Assembly: GCF_013410875.1 (NCBI RefSeq)
Contig: NZ_JACCCU010000002.1
Span: 682,001-746,000 of the forward strand
Source of the DNA: Tunturiibacter empetritectus
GTDB taxonomy: Bacteria > Acidobacteriota > Terriglobia > Terriglobales > Acidobacteriaceae
Length of the DNA stretch: 64,000 nt
Direction: 5' to 3'
Shown here in pieces: positions 36,343-43,194 of the stretch. Under the pieces are notes generated by a model that had not been told where the DNA came from, did not search any database, and worked only from the letters and a program-made list of their open reading frames with translations. A program made the translations under genes and the position numbers. How positions within the stretch are numbered: position 1 is the first letter of the stretch; every line of letters begins with the position of its first letter.

Positions 36343-38297
36343 AGAGTTTTTCTGTTGTTTCGGCTGGAGGCCGCTGGCTCATTCTGGCGGCTGTGTTTGG
36401 AGTGAGTTTCGCGCCGGCCCAGGAGGCTCCACCTGCTGATTCGCCTCCTCCGCCGCAAGGGAAGGTGCTGTTCGATCGGAATCTGGATTCGCCGGAGGCC
36501 AAGGAGAAGGAGAAGCCGCCGGTAAATCAGGTGGCAGTCGAGGTCACCGATGCGGAGCGGACGTCGCTTACCTTCACCTCGTATGATCTCGATGTGCATC
36601 TGACTCCCGCGGAGTCGAAGCTTGCGGTTCATGCGAGGTTCGGCGTGAAGAACACCGGGAAGGCGCCTCTCACGCGGCTGGTGTTTCAGATCTCTTCGGC
36701 TCTGAGCTGGGAGAGTTTTGCGGTGCAGAGTGAGGGGCGTGTGGCTCCTCTCACATTCACGCAACATGCGATCGATACGGATGCCGACCACACGGGCAAG
36801 GCGACCGAGGCTGTGGTTGCTCTGCCTCAGCCGCTCGAGCCGGGTGCGAGCCTTGCGCTGACGGGCTTCTACTCCGGCGAGGTGGTGCAGTCGGCGGAGC
36901 GGCTGGAGCGAATTGGCGCGCCGCTCGACCAGGCAGCCAATGCGGACTGGGATCTGATCGGTGCGGAGCGAACGGCGCTGCGCGGGTTCGGCAATGTTCT
37001 GTGGTATCCGACGGCTGCGGCACCGGTGTTTCTGGGCGATGGAGCGAAGCTGTTCCAGAGTGTCGGGCTGAACAAGCTGCGGCAGGCCGAGGCGACGGTG
37101 CGTATGCGGCTGACGGTGGAGTACGTCGGCGATGCGCCGGACGCTGCGTTCTTCTGTGGTCGGCGCGAGCAGCTGGTGAAGGTAAGTGAGAATCAGAATC
37201 TGCCGGTGGCTGAGTCGCCGGGAGTGGCTACGGCTGAGTTCACCGAGCGGCCGCTGGGATTTCGTTCGCCGAGTCTGTTTATCACTGACCGGGCGGGTAC
37301 TGTGACGGACAACAGCCTGATCTCGGCGGTGACCGACCACTACGACGCGCTGCCGAGCTATAGTGCGGCCTCGACGAAGGTGCAGCCGCTGCTGGCCGAG
37401 TGGCTGGGAGCAGGTCCGCTGCGCATGCTGAACATCCTCGACCATGCGGGGCAGCCGTTTGAGGACGATGCTCTGCTGGTGGTGCCGATGCGTGCCGCGA
37501 CGGCTGAGGTGCTGGCTCCTTCGCTGGTGCATTCGCTGAGCCATGCCTGGTTCGGCTCGGCTCATGTGTGGCTGGATGAGGGTGTGGCGCAGTTCGCTTC
37601 GCTGCTTTGGGTTGAGCAGGCACAGGGGCGCAAGGTTGCGGTGAAGCAACTGCAACAGACGGCGAATACGCTGGCCCTGGTGGAACCTGGTCCTTCTTCC
37701 GGCTCGTCCGTTGGAATGCCGAGTGGAACGTCGTCCAGTTCGTCGGCAGGCGCCTCCGACTCCGATGCCGGGCAAAGCCTGATTCTGGCCAGCGATGAGG
37801 TCTACTACCGGACCAAGGCTGCGGCTGTGCTTTGGATGCTGCGGTCGGTGGTGGGTGACGATGCGTTGAAGCGGGCGCTCGCGGCCTATCGGACCGACAA
37901 GATGGACAGCGATCCGAGGGAGTTTCAGCGGGTTCTGGAACGAAGCGCCAAACGGGATCTGGCGTGGTTTTTTGACGATTGGGTGTATCGCGACCGCGGG
38001 CTGCCGGACCTGAGCATCGCCAACGTGACGCCTCGTGCTCTCGACAAGATTGGAGACAAGGGCAAGGGGTTCCTGGTGTCGGTAGAGGTGAAGAACGACG
38101 GGGACGCGGCGGCGGAGGTGCCGGTGACGGTGCGGTCGGGGACGTTGACCTCCACGCAGAGGCTGCGGATCGCGGGACGGTCGAGCGCGTCGACCCGGCT
38201 GGTGTTCGAGGGGACGCCGGATGAGGTGATCGTCAATGACGGCAGCGTGCCGGAGGTGACGGCTTCGGTCCATACCAAGCAGATTGTGGCGCATTGA
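36339..38297 (+). CDS. M1 peptidase-like exported protein with altered active site
   Basis: This is a 652-residue protein beginning at TTG 36339 (AAGGGA at 36325-36330) with a signal peptide (WLILAAVFGVSFAPAQ). A beta-sandwich N-terminal domain (about 60-270) precedes a gluzincin-like domain (about 360-560). The zinc motif expected as HEXXH reads HSLSH (H398, H402): the catalytic Glu is Ser. Glu414 in WLDEGVAQF is kept, so zinc might still bind, but H402-E414 is only 11 residues apart against the usual 18. The GAMEN motif is not found. After a Ser-rich loop come M1-like helices (YYRTKAAAVLWMLRSVVGDD) and a C-terminal Ig-like domain. It may be a binding protein rather than a peptidase. Confidence 0.78.
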   Translation: MKSFSVVSAGGRWLILAAVFGVSFAPAQEAPPADSPPPPQGKVLFDRNLDSPEAKEKEKPPVNQVAVEVTDAERTSLTFTSYDLDVHLTPAESKLAVHARFGVKNTGKAPLTRLVFQISSALSWESFAVQSEGRVAPLTFTQHAIDTDADHTGKATEAVVALPQPLEPGASLALTGFYSGEVVQSAERLERIGAPLDQAANADWDLIGAERTALRGFGNVLWYPTAAAPVFLGDGAKLFQSVGLNKLRQAEATVRMRLTVEYVGDAPDAAFFCGRREQLVKVSENQNLPVAESPGVATAEFTERPLGFRSPSLFITDRAGTVTDNSLISAVTDHYDALPSYSAASTKVQPLLAEWLGAGPLRMLNILDHAGQPFEDDALLVVPMRAATAEVLAPSLVHSLSHAWFGSAHVWLDEGVAQFASLLWVEQAQGRKVAVKQLQQTANTLALVEPGPSSGSSVGMPSGTSSSSSAGASDSDAGQSLILASDEVYYRTKAAAVLWMLRSVVGDDALKRALAAYRTDKMDSDPREFQRVLERSAKRDLAWFFDDWVYRDRGLPDLSIANVTPRALDKIGDKGKGFLVSVEVKNDGDAAAEVPVTVRSGTLTSTQRLRIAGRSSASTRLVFEGTPDEVIVNDGSVPEVTASVHTKQIVAH

Positions 38298-38310
38298 CTT
38301 CTCCTTTTCC

Positions 38311-38328
38311 GGGAGGGGTCCCCCTCCC
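38311..38328 (+). terminator. GC-rich hairpin after the M1-like gene
   Basis: GGGAGGGG-TC-CCCCTCCC forms a compact stem starting 14 bp after the stop codon, followed by further C residues rather than T. The matching place after the LytTR gene also has a short G4/C4 hairpin (AGGGGTGCTACCCC on the minus strand). Confidence 0.5.
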
Positions 38329-38586
38329 CCCCCCTATTGCCAGCGTGTAAGTCTCCTATTTTCATATATTTACAGGTAATAACTCTCTGTAAATATGTCA
38401 TTCCAAACGAGTTGCGCCCAGATTCTTGCAATCAAACGAGTTACGGGATTAAATAGGAAAACCCAAGCGATTTGCCGGGTTTTTGTTTGTTGTTTTTATT
38501 ATAGAGGTTTGACCATAACTAATACGCCACGTGTATCTTGTTGTGTGGATTTGGGTTAGGTGATTGAGGGGCTTGACAGGAATTTT
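38325..38586 (+). repeat. 270-bp dispersed element, copy B
   Basis: This has the same block order as copy A on the opposite strand: the C-run with CTATTGCCAGCGTGTAAGTC, TTGCAATCAAACGAGTTA, a hairpin with T-tract, TAACTAATACGCCACGTG, ATCTTGTTG and GGGGCTTGACAGGAATTT. Identity is highest in the distal third. Like copy A, it starts within about 30 bp of a stop codon. No coding capacity is seen. Confidence 0.75.
38458..38484 (+). terminator. terminator of the rlmB / M1-like operon
   Basis: AAAACCC and GGGTTTT form a 7-bp stem around a 13-nt loop, followed by TGTTTGTTGTTTTTATT. It sits at the same place in element copy B as the GC-rich terminator in copy A, although the stem sequence has diverged, which suggests the hairpin is maintained. 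Confidence 0.65.
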
Positions 38587-38599
38587 TAGCAGCGACAAG

Positions 38600-38786
38600 C
38601 GACGCGACAACTAAAAGGACACGCAGAGACAAAGACAAGGCAAAAAGGACACAGGCAACGGCAAATGCGAAATACGGGGATTCTTCGACTGCGTTGCTCA
38701 CAAAGGCGTGAGCAACTTCGCTCAGAATGACGATGTGTGTTGTGTAGGGTGGAGATGTAAGAGCAAGTGCGCGCAAAAAGGAAAAG
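38600..38786 (-). repeat. REP-like repeats between the element and the AsmA-like gene
   Basis: Read on the minus strand it contains GTCATTCTGAGCGAAGTT, CTCACGCCTTTGTGAGCAAC, GTCGAAGAATCCCCGTATTT and hexamers of the TTTGCC type, all matching parts of 32333-32510. No gene is visible; the space lies downstream of both flanking genes. Confidence 0.6.
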
Positions 38787-40505
38787 CTAGCGATGGGGTC
38801 GGGGAGCTGGAAGGTGGGGTGAGGTGTCGGTCCAGGTTTGGGGTTGGCCCCAGGGCCGGGTGGCGGTGAGGTCGATGCGGTAGGGGCCGGTGGCGCGGTT
38901 GGTGGGCAGGATTTCGGCGAGGCCATCGCCTAGCTGCGGAAGCGCAGTTGCGAGAGCTATCAGACGTGCTGTGGAGGCCATGCCCGTGAGATGAAAGGTG
39001 CAGCCCGCGGCGTTGAGGTGGCCTTCAAGGGTTGCGGGATCCTTACCGCCGAGAGCGAGAGAGACAGGAACCAGTTGAAAGCCATCGGATATGGCAGGGG
39101 CGGGTTTGCGATATTTGCCCGGTGCGGCTTTAGTGGAGGCCTGCACGGTGGAGTGGAGGGCGACATCCCCGATGACCAGAGAGGTAGCGCCCGCTTGGGG
39201 GTTGATGAGGCTGGCGTTGGTGACGAGGAGATCGCCCTTCCAGGGCAATGACCCGGGGGCGGGCTCGTAGGAGAGATTGCCGGTGAGGGCACCTGCGGCT
39301 GCGATATTGGCAGGAACGCGAGCGCTGGCTACACGCAGCCAATCGAGGAGGGTTGCGGCGGGGAGGCCAGGGGTTCCTATCTGCAGGTTGGCGGACTTCG
39401 GGTTGAGGAGATCGGGAACAGAGCCGGTGACCGCGAGGATGGGAGCGTCGTTGAAAGGGTTGGGGGAGCCGGCGGGAGGCCAACTGCAGCGGAGGTCGTC
39501 GAAGGCGTGAAAGTCGCCGCTGGCTTCGCCCAGGCACTGGAGATCGATGTTCATGGGTTGGGCGGGCACGAAGTCAGCGCGGCGGGCGTCGGTGAGGCGG
39601 AGGCGGGTTTGTATCTGACTGTTGCTGACGGTGCCCTGCGCGTTGGCGGTGAGGGTCATTTCGCCACGCAGGCCGGCGTCGCGCCCGAGGAGAAAGCGGC
39701 TGACTCCGCCGAGAGGAGCGTTATGCCAGGTGCCGCGCAGGTTGATCGGGACCTGGCCGAGGGAGGGGGCGCGGCTGAGGGTTCCTTCGAGCTCGAGGAT
39801 GCCGGTGTCGGTGACATCGGTGTTGGTACGGAGGGGGTGAGCGGAGAGGCGGAGATGCCACTGCTGGGGGTCGGGGAGCCAGAGGGCGAAGTCGGCTTCG
39901 GTGAGGGAGATGGGGGATTTTTCGCGGTCGAGTTTGAGGTTGAGGCGGGCTCCGGTGGCTTCGATGTAGGGGAAGCGCGGGGCGGGGCCGGCTTGCCTCT
40001 GCGCGGTGGGCGCGGCGGAGATGTGGGCGGCGTGGAGGAGGATGCTCTCGAGGTTCCACTTGCCTGAGGAGCTGTGGACGAGGTTCACGCTGGGGTCGGT
40101 GAAGCTGATGGTGGAGAACTCGACGCGGCGGCTCCAGAGGGAGCTGAGCCGAAGGGTGGCGCGGACAGAGTTGGCGCGGATGACGGGCTCGGAGCCGAAG
40201 GCCGGGTCTTCTTCAACGACGAAGTTTTCGAGCGTGAAGCCGGGTAGGGGGAGGAGGTTGAGGGAGACCTTGTCGAGATGGACGGGGCGGCCGAGGCTGT
40301 CGCCGATGCTCGTGGCGATGCGGCGCTGATAGCGGTTGACGCTGATGTAAGGAGGCAGCAGGACGAGCAGCATGACGGCAAGAACCGCGAAGGCCAGGTA
40401 GAGCAGGCGGCGGAGCATGTGGGTGCTGAGGGACGGAGCGGTGTCTGCGTCCGCGGCGTCGCTGGGGGCGAGCGAGTGCTCGTAGATGGGATCAGCTTCG
40501 TGCAT
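38787..40505 (-). CDS. AsmA-family membrane-anchored protein
   Basis: This is a 572-residue protein with one N-terminal transmembrane helix (about 31-50, LLYLAFAVLAVMLLVLLPPY). It is followed directly by the AsmA signature ISVNRYQRRIATSIGDSLGR, then PVHLDKVSLNLLPLPGFTLE and IRANSVRATLRLSSLWSRRV. The rest is long beta-strand repeats (GILELEGTLSRA, LRGEMTLTANAQG, ATLEGHLNAAG), consistent with the bridge-like groove proteins (AsmA, TamB, YhdP) that move phospholipids between membranes. It is shorter than TamB and the exact partner is unknown. The end is rich in Pro and His. It lies downstream of signal peptidase I with a 45-bp gap. Confidence 0.8.
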   Translation of the reverse strand: MHEADPIYEHSLAPSDAADADTAPSLSTHMLRRLLYLAFAVLAVMLLVLLPPYISVNRYQRRIATSIGDSLGRPVHLDKVSLNLLPLPGFTLENFVVEEDPAFGSEPVIRANSVRATLRLSSLWSRRVEFSTISFTDPSVNLVHSSSGKWNLESILLHAAHISAAPTAQRQAGPAPRFPYIEATGARLNLKLDREKSPISLTEADFALWLPDPQQWHLRLSAHPLRTNTDVTDTGILELEGTLSRAPSLGQVPINLRGTWHNAPLGGVSRFLLGRDAGLRGEMTLTANAQGTVSNSQIQTRLRLTDARRADFVPAQPMNIDLQCLGEASGDFHAFDDLRCSWPPAGSPNPFNDAPILAVTGSVPDLLNPKSANLQIGTPGLPAATLLDWLRVASARVPANIAAAGALTGNLSYEPAPGSLPWKGDLLVTNASLINPQAGATSLVIGDVALHSTVQASTKAAPGKYRKPAPAISDGFQLVPVSLALGGKDPATLEGHLNAAGCTFHLTGMASTARLIALATALPQLGDGLAEILPTNRATGPYRIDLTATRPWGQPQTWTDTSPHLPAPRPHR

Positions 40506-40550
40506 GAACGATGGTCCGGCGTGGTGGGTTAGGCCGTGCCAGAGGGACCT

Positions 40551-41351
40551 CTATTTAATGAGATGAAGCGTGCGCTTCCAGCGTGTCTCGTCAAAGATGT
40601 GGACGATGATGTGGCCCATGAAGCCGAGGCGCTCGCCGATGCTCTGCTTGTTGATCTGGTCGGCGGGAGTTTGGAAGGACCAGTAGACGAAGAGGGGGCG
40701 GCCTACGATGTTTTCGCGCGGGACAAAGCCCCAGTAGCGGCCGTCGAGGCTTTCGGTGCGGTTGTCGCCCATAGCGAAGACCTTGCCGGGAGGGACGATG
40801 AGGTCGCCATCCTGAATGTGGTTGGGAAGCTCGTAGGCCCAGCTGGCGGTGACGTTGCCGTAGTTGTCGGGCGGGACGGCGGGAAAGTCGTCGCGGTAGG
40901 GATCGAAGGCGTGCTGGGGATTGTCGTCGTTGGCGGGCATGCCGGCGTAGGGCTCGTTTTGCGCGACGCCGTTGAGGTAAACGACGCCATTACGGAGATG
41001 GATGCGGTCGCCGGGGATGCCGATGGTGCGCTTGACGAGGAAGAGGTCCGGCTCGCCGGGCTTGAAGAAGACGATGATGTCGCCGCGGCGGACATCGCGA
41101 TAGAAGGTGAAGGGCGCCCACTTTGCGGGTGGGGCGAGGGAGATGCGGTCTACCAGGACGTGGTCGCCGATGAGCAGGGTCTGCACCATGGAGGCGGAGG
41201 GGATCTCGAAGTTCTGGAAGATGAAGGTCATCACGAAGAGACCGATGGCGAGGACGGTGCAGATGGAGGCGAGGGACTCGAGTGGAGTCTCGGCCTGCTC
41301 CTGCTGGGCGACGTCGGGGGTGGTGGCTTCGGTGGTGATGGTTTCGGGCAA
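40551..41351 (-). CDS. lepB: signal peptidase I
   Basis: This is a 266-residue type I signal peptidase that cleaves Sec and Tat leaders at the outer face of the inner membrane. One transmembrane helix lies at about 27-46 (LASICTVLAIGLFVMTFIFQ). The catalytic Ser54 is in IPSASMVQTLL, the general base Lys107 is in LFLVKRTIGIPGDR, and box E is GDNRTESLDGRYWGFVP. The insert between boxes D and E (about 115-195, rich in Asp, Pro and Tyr) is longer than in short Gram-positive enzymes. The many exported proteins in the window would be its substrates. It probably forms a transcription unit with the AsmA-like gene. Confidence 0.92.
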   Translation of the reverse strand: MPETITTEATTPDVAQQEQAETPLESLASICTVLAIGLFVMTFIFQNFEIPSASMVQTLLIGDHVLVDRISLAPPAKWAPFTFYRDVRRGDIIVFFKPGEPDLFLVKRTIGIPGDRIHLRNGVVYLNGVAQNEPYAGMPANDDNPQHAFDPYRDDFPAVPPDNYGNVTASWAYELPNHIQDGDLIVPPGKVFAMGDNRTESLDGRYWGFVPRENIVGRPLFVYWSFQTPADQINKQSIGERLGFMGHIIVHIFDETRWKRTLHLIK

Positions 41352-41562
41352 GACTGGGTCTCCAGCGTCCTCAAATGGATTCAGCTATTAGTGTATCGCT
41401 GATGGAGAGTGGGAGTTATCTACATGTTTGTCCAAAGTGCGAACTATAATCTTTCTACGATTTAACGCGAGTCAGCGATGTAACAGACGGTTGGTCACTG
41501 GCCAAGGACGCATTTCGACGAGGAGTGTGCCGTGGGCCAACGCTGAACCACCAGGAGATGAA

Positions 41563-42822
41563 GTGAGAAAGACAATCTATCCTTCTATGATTTCGCCCTC
41601 GACGATTTTGCCCTCAAGGACTTCCCCATCAGGAATCGACCGGCGCCGGTTTTGCAAAGCTATCGCTTTGAGCGCTCTTTCGTCTGGAGGGTTTTTACGC
41701 GGGCTCGCTGCAGGGACGACAAAAAGCGATGCCTATCGACTCGTCGCCCAGACTGATCGCGAGCGGATCCTGAAGGCGGGAACACTTTATCTGACGCAGA
41801 AGCCGGTGACGATCACCTCATATCACTCCGATCGCAGCCCGGGAGGCGTTCATGACTTTTTCTCGCAGGCGGACTACTTCTGGCCGAACCCCAAGGATCC
41901 GAATGGCCCGTTTATCAATCGGGACGGCCAGAGCAATCCCGATAACTTCAACGAGCACAGGAAGGCGATGATTGCGCTTTCAATCCAGATGCCGGCGTTG
42001 ACGTCGGCATGGCTATTGACGGGAGAACGCCGCTATGGAGAGAGTGCCTGCAACCACCTGCGGGCATGGTTCATCTCGTCTGAGACGCGCATGAATCCGA
42101 ACCTGGAGTTCTCGCAGGGAGTTCATGGCGTCTCCACCGGCCGCTCCTACGGAATCATCGACACGCTTCACCTCGTCGAGGTGGCCCGCGCAGCGAGTCT
42201 GGTTGCGGCCAAGTTTCTTCGAAAGGAAGAGACGACGGCTCTCATGGGTTGGTTCCGGGACTATCTCCAATGGATGAAGACCAGCGACAAGGGACAGAAG
42301 GAGCGGGATGCTTTGAACAATCATGCGATGTGCTGGGCGTTGCAGGCGGCGGAGTTCGCGCGGCTGATTGGAGATGGAGAGACACGCAGCCAGGTGCATC
42401 GGCAATACACGGATATTCTTCTGCCGAATCAGCTAGGAGCGGATGGCTCCTTCCCCAAGGAGCTGGCGCGAACCAAGCCTTACAGCTACTCCATCTTTAA
42501 CTTCGACGTGATGGCCTGCCTCTGCCAATCGCTCAAGGGCGCCGGGCAGGATTTGACGATCTTCAAGCTCGCCGACGGGCGCGGACTCTGTAAGGCAGCG
42601 GAGTTTCTCTATCCCTACTTGAAGGATAAGAGCACGTGGCCCTATCCGAAGGATGTGGAGCACTTTGACTCGCTGCCCGTGCGCTCTCCAGGGCTGTTGT
42701 TCGCAGGACTCGCCTGCGAAAAGTTGGAGTATGTCTCGCTTTGGAAGACCGAAGATCCGGACCCCACCGACAGAGAGATCATTCGCAACTATCCGGTTCG
42801 CCAGCCTTTGTTGTGGGTGTAG
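41563..42822 (+). CDS. alginate-lyase family (PL5-like) protein with Tat signal
   Basis: This is a 419-residue exported protein. The start is GTG 41563 with AGGAG at 41553-41557; the frame stays open upstream to 41428 but without features. A twin-arginine signal (DRRRFCKAIALSALSSGGFL) suggests Tat export. The mature protein has the all-helical (alpha/alpha)5 barrel signatures of the Alginate_lyase family: YFWPNPKDPNGPFINRDGQS, NFNEHRKAMIALSIQMPALT, HGVSTGRSYGIIDTLHLVEV, LNNHAMCWALQAAEFARLIG. The NNHA and HGVSTGRS segments probably line the active site. The substrate may be alginate or another uronic-acid polymer. No other polysaccharide lyase gene is adjacent. Confidence 0.8.
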   Translation: MRKTIYPSMISPSTILPSRTSPSGIDRRRFCKAIALSALSSGGFLRGLAAGTTKSDAYRLVAQTDRERILKAGTLYLTQKPVTITSYHSDRSPGGVHDFFSQADYFWPNPKDPNGPFINRDGQSNPDNFNEHRKAMIALSIQMPALTSAWLLTGERRYGESACNHLRAWFISSETRMNPNLEFSQGVHGVSTGRSYGIIDTLHLVEVARAASLVAAKFLRKEETTALMGWFRDYLQWMKTSDKGQKERDALNNHAMCWALQAAEFARLIGDGETRSQVHRQYTDILLPNQLGADGSFPKELARTKPYSYSIFNFDVMACLCQSLKGAGQDLTIFKLADGRGLCKAAEFLYPYLKDKSTWPYPKDVEHFDSLPVRSPGLLFAGLACEKLEYVSLWKTEDPDPTDREIIRNYPVRQPLLWV

Positions 42823-42895
42823 CAGAGCGACAAAGATCGCGGACAGGTCAGCTTGCTGCAAAGATTTACTTTTGATGACTTCGTACCGTCAGAAG

Positions 42896-43075
42896 CTGTC
42901 CTGCCGGACGGGCGCCCCGCGCGGGGGCGGTCACTTCGTGACTTGTATACCCCTTCGGTTGGCGCTCCCGTTGGTCGCGAGGAAGATGATTCCGACCAAC
43001 GGGAGGACCGGGCGAAGCTCTAAAAAGGCGTGCGAACGCCCGCCCTCCGCGCAGGAGGCCCGTCTGGCAGGACAG
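42896..43075. repeat. 180-bp MITE-like nested palindrome
   Basis: The left end (42896-42930, CTGTCCTGCCGGACGGGC onward) is the inverted repeat of the right end (43040-43075), with about 35 bp and only a few mismatches. Inside are a second perfect inverted repeat, CTCCCGTTGGTCG at 42965-42977 against CGACCAACGGGAG at 42993-43005, and a small hairpin TCAC-TTC-GTGA at 42931-42941. No transposase frame is present. It lies in the 372-bp gap between the lyase and the kinase gene; the remaining flanks of that gap show nothing clear. Confidence 0.75.
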
Positions 43076-43194
43076 TCTTGAAAGCAATGTTCAACGCCAA
43101 GGCCTCATTGCAGCTCACGCGATCCCGAGTGATACCCTAGGAGGGTTTCGAGCCTGAATAACTGCCTCCTATTTCTGAGCATGAGCGAATTTAA

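Noticed and set aside
36282..38294. 670-residue minus-strand open frame
   Set aside because: It lies antisense to the M1-like gene in a G-rich region, is dominated by Arg, His and Pro, and has no domain or ribosome site.
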